NCBI RefSeq assembly: GCF_020510685.1
Contig: NZ_CP075185.1
Span: forward strand, 3,844,001 to 3,908,000
Direction of reading: 5' to 3'
DNA: 64,000 nt
Source of the DNA: Dechloromonas denitrificans
GTDB lineage: Bacteria; Pseudomonadota; Gammaproteobacteria; Burkholderiales; Rhodocyclaceae
Shown one piece after another: positions 40,013 to 49,069 of this stretch. The stretch's first letter is position 1; each line of letters opens with the position of its first letter. Below the pieces are notes generated by a model that searched no databases, was not told where the DNA came from, and worked only from the letters and a program-made list of their open reading frames with translations. The position numbers were made by a program, and so were the translations under genes.

Positions 40013-42223
40013 ATGAAAACCTTTTGTCCGAGTCTGCGCCTGCTCGGCCTGGCGGCGGCGCTGAGCGCCGCGCCAACCGTCGGCCTGGCCACCGACAGCG
40101 TCAGCGAGCTGCTGCCGCTGTCGCTTGAAGACCTGATCGCCACCCCGGTGATCACTGCCTCCCGTCGCCAGGAAGGCCGTGAAAAGACCCCCGCCCACAT
40201 CATGGTGATCACCCGCGAGCAGATGCGTGACCGGCGCTACAAGAGCCTCGCCGACCTGCTCGAAGATCTGCCGGGCGTCGATTTCCAGCGCGGCACGCGC
40301 TCCTCCCAGTACAACAACTTCGTCTTTCAGGGCCACGTCAGCAACAACAAGTTGCTGATCCTGCTCGACGGCGTGCGCATCGACCATCCAGCCGGCGGCA
40401 AGATCCCGATTGCCGAGAACTTCTCGCTCTACTTCGCCAAGCAGGTCGAGGTCCTCTACGGACCGGCCGCCGCCCTCTACGGTGCCGACGCCTTCGCCGG
40501 CGTCATCAACATCATCACCGAAAAGGCCGAGGGGGCCAGCGGCAAGGTCAGCGCCGGCTTCGGCAGTTTCGGCTCGCTCGAAGGCGATTTCCTGACCAGC
40601 GGCAAGCTCGGCGAAAACTTTTCGCTGACGGCCGGCGCGCACTACCAGCAAAGCGACCGTGCCAAGCTCGACAAGTACTACGCCAAGGACTATCCGAAGG
40701 TCGATGCCAAGACCTTTGCCGGCAACACCGTCATCCCGGCCGCCGCCCGCGAGGACTATGTCGGCGGGATCAGCAGCCAGAGCCAGTATTTCCGCCTCGA
40801 TGCCGGCGACCGGCTGACCGTCGGCTTCTACCGCAACCGTTTCAAAAGTCTGACGAGCACCGGCGACACAACCGCCAGCGCGCTCTACCTGGATAATGCC
40901 CGCTGGGACACCACCATCGACACCTGGTACGGCAAATACCGGTTCGATATCAGCAACTCGCTGTCCAGCGAAACGGTGATCGATTATTCGCGCTACGAAA
41001 TCGATCCGCAGAGCCGCTATCTCAATATCTTCACCGACTTCCAGAACGAGGGCTACGATTATTCGAAAGCCCGCCGCCAGGGCATCGAACAGAATTTCAA
41101 CTGGCGGGCCAGCGACGAGCATGCCGTTCTCGCCGGCCTGGCCTATCGCGACTACTACGCACTGGAAACGCCCGACCTGCCGCGCCCTTACGACACCTCG
41201 AAAGGGCCGCGCGAGCAGGGAGTTAACTACCCGAACACGACCTTGCCCGTACAAGGCTTCGAGACCAGCTACTACAGCTGGTCGGGCTATGTGCAGTGGC
41301 AGGCGCAATGGACCCCGACGCTATCGACCATGGTCGGCGTCCGCCAGGACTGGTATTCGACCTACGGCAGCAGCACCAACCCGCGCCTCGGCATCGTCTG
41401 GCGGGCGGTGCCCGGCAGTTACCTCAAGCTGCTTTACGGCGAAGCCTTCCGCGCCCCCTCGCCGGACGAGTCGGTGAGCGCCTTCGGCTCGTTTACCGGC
41501 GCCAAGGATGGCAGCGGCCGCTATATCGGCGTCAATTTCCGCGTTCCCAATACCGCGCTCGAACCGGAGAAATCGAAGAACCTGTCCCTGACCTGGGACT
41601 GGCGGCCGCGCAAGGATTTCAACCTGGTCACCAATCTTTATCACGCCAAGGTCACCGACGTCATCGTCACCAGCAACGAAGCCGTGTCGACCCAGTACAT
41701 CCCGGGCGCCATCCTTTCCAAGACATCCGCGAAGCAGAATGGCGGGCGCGACGACTACATCGGCCTCGATCTCATCCCGCAATGGCAGATCCATCTGGCC
41801 GGCGCGTGGACCGCCGATCTATGGGGGAGCTACAGCTACATCAAGGGCACGACACAGGATTCGCTCAACGGCATCGAGTGGGACCAGACCTACATCGCGA
41901 CCCACAAGCTCAAGCTCGGTACCACCTTCCGCTATCAGGACTGGCTGACCGTCACGCCCCGCCTGCAATGGATCGGCGAAACCAATACCGGGGTGAAGAA
42001 CACGCTCGCTCCGGGCGAACGGCTGAAAACCGACGCCCACACGCTGGCCAGCCTGCACCTCGGCATCCACAAGCTGGCCGGCGAACACCTGTCGCTCTAC
42101 GTCGATATCTACAACCTGTTCGACGAGCGCTACTACGCCGCCCACGGCTCGTCGAGCACGACCATGATCCAGGTGCCGCAGCAGCCGCGCACCGTCATGG
42201 GCACCGTCGAATACCGCTTCTGA
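40013..42223 (+). CDS. TonB-dependent outer-membrane receptor
   Basis: A 736-residue receptor. A signal peptide (about 1-26, ending VGLA) is followed by the plug domain (about 45-165, with VEVLYGPAAALYGADAFAGV as the conserved plug end) and a 22-strand-type barrel ending in the aromatic EYRF typical of outer-membrane proteins. A TonB box is not obvious; the segment LEDLIATPVITASRR occupies its place. The ligand is unknown. It is the first gene of an operon with a YfiR-like protein, a hybrid kinase and a diguanylate cyclase, which suggests a sensing role or ligand-controlled expression. Confidence 0.9.
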   Translation: MKTFCPSLRLLGLAAALSAAPTVGLATDSVSELLPLSLEDLIATPVITASRRQEGREKTPAHIMVITREQMRDRRYKSLADLLEDLPGVDFQRGTRSSQYNNFVFQGHVSNNKLLILLDGVRIDHPAGGKIPIAENFSLYFAKQVEVLYGPAAALYGADAFAGVINIITEKAEGASGKVSAGFGSFGSLEGDFLTSGKLGENFSLTAGAHYQQSDRAKLDKYYAKDYPKVDAKTFAGNTVIPAAAREDYVGGISSQSQYFRLDAGDRLTVGFYRNRFKSLTSTGDTTASALYLDNARWDTTIDTWYGKYRFDISNSLSSETVIDYSRYEIDPQSRYLNIFTDFQNEGYDYSKARRQGIEQNFNWRASDEHAVLAGLAYRDYYALETPDLPRPYDTSKGPREQGVNYPNTTLPVQGFETSYYSWSGYVQWQAQWTPTLSTMVGVRQDWYSTYGSSTNPRLGIVWRAVPGSYLKLLYGEAFRAPSPDESVSAFGSFTGAKDGSGRYIGVNFRVPNTALEPEKSKNLSLTWDWRPRKDFNLVTNLYHAKVTDVIVTSNEAVSTQYIPGAILSKTSAKQNGGRDDYIGLDLIPQWQIHLAGAWTADLWGSYSYIKGTTQDSLNGIEWDQTYIATHKLKLGTTFRYQDWLTVTPRLQWIGETNTGVKNTLAPGERLKTDAHTLASLHLGIHKLAGEHLSLYVDIYNLFDERYYAAHGSSSTTMIQVPQQPRTVMGTVEYRF

Positions 42224-42232
42224 CGGCGGCGC

Positions 42233-42772
42233 GTGAGCAGACTCGACCGCTTCTCCGCTGACTGGCTGGCCAGGGCACTCCTGCTCTGGCTCGGCTTGCT
42301 CGCCGCTGTACCGGCCATGGCGCAAGCCCAGGTCGTCTCCGAATACGGCATGAAAGCGGTGCTCTTTTACCGCCTGTCGCAATTCGTTTATTGGCCGGCC
42401 GGCGAGAAGGCCCCCAGCCCGCTGATCCTCTGCGTCGTCGGCAAGAATCCGTTCGGCCCGGCGATCAACCAGTTGAGCCAGGATGGCGCCAACATCGAGC
42501 TCCGTCTGGCGCCGGGCGATCCGACGGCCTGCCATCTGTTGTTCATCAGTCGCTCGGAGGCCGGCAACCTTGAATCCTGGCTGAACCGGACCGACGGAAA
42601 GCGGATCGTCACGGTCTCCGACATCGCCGGCTTTGCACGGGCTGGCGGAATGATCGAATTGCCCGTGGAGGGCGAGCGGGTGAGCATCGTCATCAACCGT
42701 CGCACCGCGCAGAAAAAGGGCTTCGAATTCAACGCCCAGCTACTGCGCCTGGCCCGGGTCATCGAACCATGA
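42233..42772 (+). CDS. YfiR/DUF4154 family periplasmic protein
   Basis: A 179-residue exported protein starting with GTG. The signal peptide is about 1-32 (LLLWLGLLAAVPAMAQA). The mature part matches DUF4154/YfiR: KAVLFYRLSQFVYWP near the start, LILCVVGKNPFG, and the terminal FEFNAQLLRLARVI. In Pseudomonas, YfiR is a periplasmic inhibitor of the diguanylate cyclase YfiN. Here it overlaps the hybrid kinase gene by four bases, so I infer that it modulates that kinase's periplasmic domain. Confidence 0.88.
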   Translation: MSRLDRFSADWLARALLLWLGLLAAVPAMAQAQVVSEYGMKAVLFYRLSQFVYWPAGEKAPSPLILCVVGKNPFGPAINQLSQDGANIELRLAPGDPTACHLLFISRSEAGNLESWLNRTDGKRIVTVSDIAGFARAGGMIELPVEGERVSIVINRRTAQKKGFEFNAQLLRLARVIEP

Positions 42773-45396
42773 ACAACCGGCGCCAACGCCTGAAGACCCT
42801 GCTCCGGCCCCAGCCGAGTATCCGCAACAAGCTGGTGGCGCTGTCGTTCTCGTTTCTGCTGATCACCGTCGGGCTGGTTGTCCTGCTCGTCTATGCCCAA
42901 CAAAAGCACTTGTTGCAGACCCAGTGGGCCGAATCGATGGCCGCCCAGGCCCGTCTGCTGGCGACCAATTCGCAGGCGGCAGTGGCTTTTCTCGACCAGC
43001 GCGAAGCCGACCGCCTGCTCTCCTCGCTGGCTATCAATCCGGCCGTCGAAGCCGGGCGCGGCATCCTGACCAATGGCCAGGTACTGGCGACCTATCAACG
43101 CGACCCGCAGGCACCGCAAAGCTTTCCGGTCGGCGAACAAGCCGCCGCCTTCCTCGACCAACACCTGATCGTTCGCGAACCGATCCTGCTCGCCGGGCAA
43201 AGCCAGCCGGCCGGGTACATCGAACTGCTGGTCTCGCTCGGGCAATATCACCAGACCATGCGCCAGACCATGGGCGAAACCGTCATGCTGCTGCTGCTCG
43301 CGCTCGCCGCCCTGCTGCTGATCAGTCGTTATGTCGTCGGGCGGATTACCGCGCCGCTGGAAAACCTCGACCGCCTGGTCAAACAGGTCTCGCGCGACGG
43401 CCGGCTCGATCAGCGCCTCAACACCAACAGCCGGGACGAAATCGGCCGCCTGAGCCGCGGCTTCAACCAGATGCTGGACAGCCTGCAGGCCCGCGACAGC
43501 GAATTGGCCGCCTATCGCAATACGCTGGAAACGAAAGTCAGCGAACGGACCCAGGCGCTGCGCGACGCGATGGCCGAAGCGCGGCGCGCCAACCGGGCCA
43601 AGTCGGAGTTCCTGGCCCGGATGAGTCACGAAATCCGCACGCCGCTCAATGCCATCACCGGACTCAGCCGGATGGTCCTGGAAAGCCCGCTGGAGCCCCA
43701 GCAGTACGAGTATCTGGGGCAAGTAATGGAATCTTCGGACGCCTTGCTCGGCATCATCAACGACGTCCTCGATTACTCGAAAATCGAAGCCGGCGGCCTG
43801 ACGCTGGAATCGCGCCCATTCTCGCTCGACAAGGTCTTTCAATCGACCGGCAGCCTGTTCAGCGCCCGGGCGCGGGCGCACGGCCTGGACCTGCGCTTTG
43901 TCCACAGCGGCGAGATCCCGCCAGTTCTGCTCGGCGACTCGCTGCGCCTGGGCCAGATCCTGATCAACCTGGTCGGCAATGCCATCAAATTTACGCCGCA
44001 GGGCGAAATCGAGGTCAGCGTGCGGACCGCCGCGCAGTTGCCCGATCAGCGCATCAGCCTGGAATTCGCCGTGCGCGATACCGGCATCGGCATCCCGGCC
44101 GAGCAGCAGGAAACGCTGTTCAGCCCGTTTACCCAGGCCGACAGCAGCATCACCCGGCGCTTCGGCGGTACCGGCCTGGGGCTGGCGATCTGCCGGCAAC
44201 TGGTCGAACTGATGGGCGGCCGGATCTCGCTGGAAAGTTCGCCGGAGCACGGCAGCACCTTCCGCTTTACGGTGATTTTTGCCCTGCCGGCGGAAGCGAT
44301 CGCCGGCAGCCCGCCGCCCGCCGCCAACAGCACGAAAGAGCGCAATTTGCCGCGCTGGGCGGGCGAACGCGTGCTGCTCGTCGAAGACATCGCGATCAAC
44401 CGCACCATCGCCGTTTCCTTGCTGCAACGCGTCGGACTCAGCGTCGGCATCGCCACCAACGGCCAGGAAGCGCTCGATCTGCTGGAAAAGGAAGAGTTCC
44501 GGCTGGTCCTGATGGACATCCAGATGCCGATCATGGACGGTCTGACGGCGACCCGGGCGATTCGCGCCGAGCCACGCCTGGCGACGCTCCCGGTAATCGC
44601 GATGACTGCCCATGCCACCGTCGAGGACCAGCAGCAGACGCAGGAAGCAGGCATGAACGCCCACCTGACCAAACCGATCACGCCGCAGCTTCTCTACGAC
44701 ACGCTGAGTCGCTGGCTGCCGCCGATCGGCGAGCAAGCCCCGGCCGAGCCGAGCGCTGAGGCGGAAAATGCGGTGGCATGGCCGCCCCTGCCCGGCATCG
44801 ACAAGGCGGCCGGCCTGGCCTTGCACATGCACCGGCCGGAACTCTACCGACAATCGCTGCACGCCTTCCGGCGCGACTTTGCCGGCATCGACCAGCGCAT
44901 TCGCCAGGCGCTGCTTGACGGCAACGGCATCGAAGCCCGCCAGTTGGCACACTCGCTCCGTTCGGTCGCCGGATCGCTCGGTGCCGCCCGGCTCGTCGAT
45001 GCCACCCGCCAGCTCGAACAAGCGCTGAGCGGAGCGTCCGATGCGGCGACCAACGAGTCGCTGCTGATGACATTCGCCCATGAAATTCGAATAGTGATCG
45101 ATGGACTTGCGGCGCTTCCTCCGCTAATCTCGTTACCCCTTGCCCGAAATATCACCGACTGGAACGAGTTCGCAGCGATGTTCGACCAATTAGCAACGAG
45201 TCTGACGGCAGCCGATGCCCGTAGCGAGAGGCTATTCGGGCAGTTGAAGAACGCCCTGGGCGGGCATCCGAAAGTGGATGCCGACGGCGCGACCTTGCTC
45301 GGGGAAATTTCCGCATTGATCGACGATGTCGAATACGAAGCGGCCCGCGAAAAATTGCAGACGCTGCGTCGGACACTGAGCGCTGCCCGGCCATGA
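42769..45396 (+). CDS. Hybrid sensor histidine kinase (TM-HAMP-HisKA-HATPase-REC-Hpt)
   Basis: An 875-residue inner-membrane sensor kinase. Two membrane helices (about 24-46 and 165-188) flank a periplasmic sensor of about 115 residues. A HAMP linker follows, then the HisKA box with H287 (RMSHEIRTPLNAI), HATPase with N and G boxes (LVGNAIKFTPQGE, FGGTGLGLAI), a receiver with D583 (LVLMDIQMPIMDGL) and a C-terminal Hpt with H728 (QLAHSLRSVAGSLGA). This is a full internal phosphorelay. The next gene, overlapping by four bases, is a REC-GGDEF protein and the probable phosphate acceptor. Confidence 0.94.
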   Translation: MNNRRQRLKTLLRPQPSIRNKLVALSFSFLLITVGLVVLLVYAQQKHLLQTQWAESMAAQARLLATNSQAAVAFLDQREADRLLSSLAINPAVEAGRGILTNGQVLATYQRDPQAPQSFPVGEQAAAFLDQHLIVREPILLAGQSQPAGYIELLVSLGQYHQTMRQTMGETVMLLLLALAALLLISRYVVGRITAPLENLDRLVKQVSRDGRLDQRLNTNSRDEIGRLSRGFNQMLDSLQARDSELAAYRNTLETKVSERTQALRDAMAEARRANRAKSEFLARMSHEIRTPLNAITGLSRMVLESPLEPQQYEYLGQVMESSDALLGIINDVLDYSKIEAGGLTLESRPFSLDKVFQSTGSLFSARARAHGLDLRFVHSGEIPPVLLGDSLRLGQILINLVGNAIKFTPQGEIEVSVRTAAQLPDQRISLEFAVRDTGIGIPAEQQETLFSPFTQADSSITRRFGGTGLGLAICRQLVELMGGRISLESSPEHGSTFRFTVIFALPAEAIAGSPPPAANSTKERNLPRWAGERVLLVEDIAINRTIAVSLLQRVGLSVGIATNGQEALDLLEKEEFRLVLMDIQMPIMDGLTATRAIRAEPRLATLPVIAMTAHATVEDQQQTQEAGMNAHLTKPITPQLLYDTLSRWLPPIGEQAPAEPSAEAENAVAWPPLPGIDKAAGLALHMHRPELYRQSLHAFRRDFAGIDQRIRQALLDGNGIEARQLAHSLRSVAGSLGAARLVDATRQLEQALSGASDAATNESLLMTFAHEIRIVIDGLAALPPLISLPLARNITDWNEFAAMFDQLATSLTAADARSERLFGQLKNALGGHPKVDADGATLLGEISALIDDVEYEAAREKLQTLRRTLSAARP

Positions 45397-46304
45397 GCGA
45401 ATTGCAGACCGTGCTCGTCGTCGATGACGAAAAACAAAACCGCACGCTGCTTGCCGAACTGCTCCAGAACGATTGCCGCGTCATCCTCGCCAGGAATGGC
45501 ACCCAGGCGCTGGAACGGACCCATGAGCAGAAGCCGGACCTCATCCTGCTCGACGTGATGATGCCGGAAATGTCCGGCCACCAGGTCATTCAGGCCTTGA
45601 AGAACGACGACGCGACACGGCAGATCCCGGTCATTTTCATTTCGGCACTCGATTCGCCGGCCGACGAGGAACGCGGCCTCGATCTCGGCGCGGTCGACTA
45701 CATCACCAAGCCGTTTCATCCGTCGATCGTCCGCAAACGGGTCCGCAACCACCTGCAATCGGCGCATCAGCGGCACTTGCTGGAACACCTGGCGATGATC
45801 GACAGCCTGACCGAAATCGCCAACCGCCGGCGCTACGACAAGGCTCTCGACAACGAATGGCGACGCGGCGCGCGGACGCATAGCCCGCTGTCGCTGGCGA
45901 TCATCGACGTTGATCACTTCAAGGCCTATAACGACCACCTGGGGCATGCCGCAGGCGACAATGTGCTACGGACGATTGCCAACTGCCTGAGGAATTTTGC
46001 CCTGCGCCCGGGCGATCTGGTCGCCCGTTACGGTGGCGAGGAGTTTGTCCTGCTATTGCCGAATACCGACGCCACCTCGGCGGCGACGATCGGCAACGAG
46101 ATCCGGGCGAGTATCGAAGCCCTGGGCCAGCCGCACCCGAATTCGTCGGTCGGCCCACATGTCACCATCAGCCTCGGCGGGATGACCGCCAAGCCGGTCG
46201 GCGGCACGGTCGATCCAAGATTCTTTCAGGAAGCCGATGCGGCACTCTATGCCGCCAAGATGGAAGGAAGAAACCGCACGTTCTGGCGCTACAGCGCCAG
46301 TTGA
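45393..46304 (+). CDS. REC-GGDEF diguanylate cyclase (PleD/WspR-like)
   Basis: A 303-residue response regulator that makes cyclic-di-GMP. The receiver (about 5-120) has VDDEKQN, phospho-acceptor D54 (LILLDVMMPEM) and lysine in YITKPF. The GGDEF domain has the active GGEEF motif at 214-218 and an allosteric inhibitory RxxD site (RPGD) five residues before it, so product feedback is expected. It overlaps the hybrid kinase gene by four bases and is the output of the four-gene receptor operon. Confidence 0.94.
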   Translation: MSELQTVLVVDDEKQNRTLLAELLQNDCRVILARNGTQALERTHEQKPDLILLDVMMPEMSGHQVIQALKNDDATRQIPVIFISALDSPADEERGLDLGAVDYITKPFHPSIVRKRVRNHLQSAHQRHLLEHLAMIDSLTEIANRRRYDKALDNEWRRGARTHSPLSLAIIDVDHFKAYNDHLGHAAGDNVLRTIANCLRNFALRPGDLVARYGGEEFVLLLPNTDATSAATIGNEIRASIEALGQPHPNSSVGPHVTISLGGMTAKPVGGTVDPRFFQEADAALYAAKMEGRNRTFWRYSAS

Positions 46305-46306
46305 CC

Positions 46307-46325
46307 GCGCCGGCACGCCCGGCGC
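46307..46325. terminator. GC hairpin between convergent genes
   Basis: GCGCCGG (46307-46313) and CCGGCGC (46319-46325) form a 7-bp stem at the end of the cyclase gene and just before the end of the opposing small gene. There is no T run. Confidence 0.35.
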
Positions 46326-46331
46326 CGCCAA

Positions 46332-46574
46332 TTAGGCAGCCTTGTCGGCCCCGCCGATGTCGTCGTCCGGTTCGAGATCTTCCCAGAGACAGGAGGTTTC
46401 CTTGCGCACGTCGTGCAAGCCAGGGCGGTCCTTACCCTGCACCAGGCATTCACCACTGCATTCCTCGGCAACCACCACCAGTTTCATATCGGCATCCACC
46501 CGCCGTTCCCCATCCCAGTAGCTGCACGTTGCGCAGACCTTGACCTCGGTCGGCAATATCAATTTTTTGGCCAT
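46332..46574 (-). CDS. Small cysteine-containing hypothetical protein
   Basis: An 80-residue cytoplasmic protein starting MAKKLILPTEVKVCATCSYW. Cysteines occur as CATC (positions 14 and 17), CSGEC (39 and 43) and C62, a spacing that could bind zinc or an iron-sulfur cluster. The C-terminus is acidic. A GAGGAAACAG ribosome site precedes the ATG. I do not recognise the family. It stands alone, convergent with the diguanylate cyclase and divergent from proA. Confidence 0.65.
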   Translation of the reverse strand: MAKKLILPTEVKVCATCSYWDGERRVDADMKLVVVAEECSGECLVQGKDRPGLHDVRKETSCLWEDLEPDDDIGGADKAA

Positions 46575-46655
46575 CTGTTTCCTCGATGGAAAGCCCTGTT
46601 GTCGTAGCGGATAAGAGTTTACCCGCTTCCGGAAGTTCCCAGTAATTTGTCTGGC

Positions 46656-46661
46656 TATAAT
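46656..46661 (+). promoter_or_regulatory. -10 box candidate for proA
   Basis: A perfect TATAAT 27 bases before the proA ATG. No convincing -35 hexamer is found at 16-18 bases upstream. Confidence 0.4.
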
Positions 46662-46688
46662 GGTCTTTTGCTCTGCACCCGGAACATC

Positions 46689-47945
46689 ATGGATATCAAG
46701 GACTACATGCAGGACATCGGGCGCCGTGCCCGTACCGCCTCCCGCCGCCTGGCCGGCGCCACCACCGCCGAAAAGAATGCCGCACTACTGCATCTTGCCG
46801 CCGCCATCCGCCGCGACAAGACCGCACTGATCGCCGCCAACGCCCTCGACCTTGGCGCCGCCCGGGCCGCCGGCCTGGAGCCGGCCATGCTCGACCGCCT
46901 GGCGCTCAGTGAAAAAGGCGTGGACAGCATGGCCGAAGGCGTCGAGCAGGTCGCCGCGCTGGCCGATCCGATCGGCGAGATGAGCGACATCAAGTTCCGC
47001 CCCTCCGGCATCCAGGTCGGCAAGATGCGCGTGCCGCTCGGCGTCATCGGCATCATCTACGAAGCCCGCCCCAACGTCACCGCCGATGCCGCCGCCCTGT
47101 GCCTGAAATCCGGCAACGCCGCGATCCTGCGCGGCGGCTCGGAAGCGATCAACTGCAACCGCGCCATCGCCGCCCTCGTCCATGAAGCACTGCAGGCCGC
47201 CGGCCTGCCAGCCGACAGCGTGCAGGTGATCGATACCACCGACCGCGCCGCGGTCGGCGAGCTGATCACCATGCGCGAATTCGTCGACGTCATTGTGCCG
47301 CGCGGCGGCAAGGGCCTGATCGCCCGCCTGCTCGCCGAAGCGCGCGTGCCGATGATCCAGCACCTGGACGGCAACTGCCACGTCTATCTCGAAGAGGAAG
47401 CCGACCCGAACAAGGCGCTGAAGATCGTCGAGAACGCCAAGACGCAACGCTACGGCACCTGCAACACGGCCGAGTCGCTGCTTGTCGACCGCTCGGTTGC
47501 TGCCATGCTGCTGCCGCCGATCGCCCAGATGCTGACCGGCAAGGGCGTCGAGATCCGCGGCTGCCCGGAAACCTGCGCCATCGTACCGAACGCCGTCGCC
47601 GCCACGGAAGAGGATTACTACACCGAATTCCTGGCGCCGATCATCTCGGTCAAAGTGGTGTCCGGCATCGACGAGGCGATCGCCCACATCAACCAGTATT
47701 CGTCGGGCCACACCGAGGCTATCGTCACCGACAACCATCCGAAGGCGATGCGCTTCCTGCGCGAAGTCGACTCGGCCTCGGTCATGATCAACGCCTCGAC
47801 GCGCTTTGCCGACGGCTTCGAATACGGTCTGGGTGCCGAAATCGGCATCTCGACCGACAAGATTCACGCCCGCGGCCCGGTTGGCCTGGAAGGACTGACC
47901 AGCCAGAAATGGGTGGTTCTCGGCGACGGTCACGTCCGCGCCTGA
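46689..47945 (+). CDS. proA: Gamma-glutamyl phosphate reductase
   Basis: A 418-residue NADPH-dependent reductase for the second step of proline synthesis, making glutamate-5-semialdehyde. It has the aldehyde-dehydrogenase fold with the cofactor region [20 protein letters not shown] and the catalytic cysteine in [13 protein letters not shown]. The C-terminal signature [20 protein letters not shown] is diagnostic. The start [15 protein letters not shown] at 46689 is chosen over an upstream start because it matches family beginnings. proB is not adjacent. Confidence 0.96.
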   Translation: MDIKDYMQDIGRRARTASRRLAGATTAEKNAALLHLAAAIRRDKTALIAANALDLGAARAAGLEPAMLDRLALSEKGVDSMAEGVEQVAALADPIGEMSDIKFRPSGIQVGKMRVPLGVIGIIYEARPNVTADAAALCLKSGNAAILRGGSEAINCNRAIAALVHEALQAAGLPADSVQVIDTTDRAAVGELITMREFVDVIVPRGGKGLIARLLAEARVPMIQHLDGNCHVYLEEEADPNKALKIVENAKTQRYGTCNTAESLLVDRSVAAMLLPPIAQMLTGKGVEIRGCPETCAIVPNAVAATEEDYYTEFLAPIISVKVVSGIDEAIAHINQYSSGHTEAIVTDNHPKAMRFLREVDSASVMINASTRFADGFEYGLGAEIGISTDKIHARGPVGLEGLTSQKWVVLGDGHVRA

Positions 47946-48050
47946 ACTGCCGCGGATTGTTCTGACGGGACAAGACGCCTGCATTCTTGACACGACACCG
48001 TCGCAAACCGACACTCGCAGATTGCTTGATTTTTATATTGGACATACGCC

Positions 48051-48506
48051 ATGGCCATCACCTGGACCAACGACCTGAACACCGGCATTGATGTAATTGA
48101 CCACCAGCACAGACGCATCGTCGATTTCATCAACGACCTGGAAGCCGCCCAGGTCACCAAGGATCAGGAAAAGATCCGACAGGTAATCAACGACTGCGTC
48201 GATTACACGCTGTCGCATTTCGCCTTCGAAGAAAGCCTGCAGGAAGAATCCGGTTATCAATACTGCAAGCCGCACAAAAAGGTGCACGAGCTGTTTACCC
48301 GCAAGGTCTCCGAATATCAGCAACGCCTTGATCTCGGTGACGACGTCTCGGAGGAGTTGCACCAGATGCTGGCGCGCTGGCTGGTCAATCACATCAAACG
48401 GGACGACGCCGACTACGTCAGTGCGGTCAAGGCCAACATGATGAGCGTGATCAAGGACAAGGAAATCAAGAAGGAAGTCAGCTGGTTCCGGCGCTTCTTC
48501 AAGTAA
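48051..48506 (+). CDS. Bacteriohemerythrin
   Basis: A 151-residue single-domain hemerythrin with a di-iron oxygen-binding site. The ligand motifs are visible in order: HQH around H18 and H20, HFAFEE, HKKVH, and HIKRDD near residue 115. It ends with a basic aromatic tail (SWFRRFFK). Such proteins store or deliver oxygen or sense it, and are common in microaerophilic and respiratory betaproteobacteria. It is a single-gene unit with a hairpin downstream. Confidence 0.94.
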   Translation: MAITWTNDLNTGIDVIDHQHRRIVDFINDLEAAQVTKDQEKIRQVINDCVDYTLSHFAFEESLQEESGYQYCKPHKKVHELFTRKVSEYQQRLDLGDDVSEELHQMLARWLVNHIKRDDADYVSAVKANMMSVIKDKEIKKEVSWFRRFFK

Positions 48507-48518
48507 ATCACGCGGCAG

Positions 48519-48538
48519 GCCGGGATTTTCGTCCCGGC
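48519..48538 (+). terminator. Hairpin after the bacteriohemerythrin gene
   Basis: GCCGGGA (48519-48525) and TCCCGGC (48532-48538) pair around TTTTCG; the following sequence is only modestly T-rich. Confidence 0.5.
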
Positions 48539-48589
48539 TGATTGTTGCCGGTACAGCGCGGCGACCGCTACGACACCCTGGGAGAAAAC

Positions 48590-49069
48590 ATGACCAAGCC
48601 GCACTACCAGGCCATCGTCGCCGCCCCCGGCTTTGCCCTCGGCGTGCAATGCGACGCCGACGAGATCACCGGCATCGACTTTCTCGAGCCCCAGGCCGAA
48701 CAGCCCCCGGAAACGCCGCTCGCCGCCGAAGCCGCGCGCCAGCTGCGGGCCTATCTGGCCGATCCGGCTTTTGCTTTCGGCCTGCCGCTTCGTCCCTCCG
48801 GCACGAGCTTTCAGCGCCGCGTCTGGGCCGCAATCGCCGCCATCCCGCTCGGCGCAACCGAGACCTACGGACAGGTCGCCAAGCGCCTGAACAACGCCCC
48901 GCGCGCCGTCGGCCAGGCTTGCGGCGCCAATCCCTTCCCGCTCGTCGTTCCCTGCCATCGGGTGGTCGCCACGGGCGGCGGACTGGGCGGTTTCAGCCGG
49001 CAGGGCGGCGGCTTCCTGCTCGACGTCAAACGCTGGCTGCTCAGCCATGAAAACAGCCTCCCCGGCTGA
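48590..49069 (+). CDS. ogt: Methylated-DNA--protein-cysteine methyltransferase
   Basis: A 159-residue suicide repair protein that moves the methyl group from O6-methylguanine to its own cysteine. The active site is PCHRVV with C122, and the DNA-binding helix lies just before it (PLGATETYGQVAKRL). The start at 48590 has a strong GGGAGAAAAC ribosome site and replaces a longer reading. Its end overlaps the xerD start by 23 bases, so the two genes are coupled. Confidence 0.92.
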   Translation: MTKPHYQAIVAAPGFALGVQCDADEITGIDFLEPQAEQPPETPLAAEAARQLRAYLADPAFAFGLPLRPSGTSFQRRVWAAIAAIPLGATETYGQVAKRLNNAPRAVGQACGANPFPLVVPCHRVVATGGGLGGFSRQGGGFLLDVKRWLLSHENSLPG

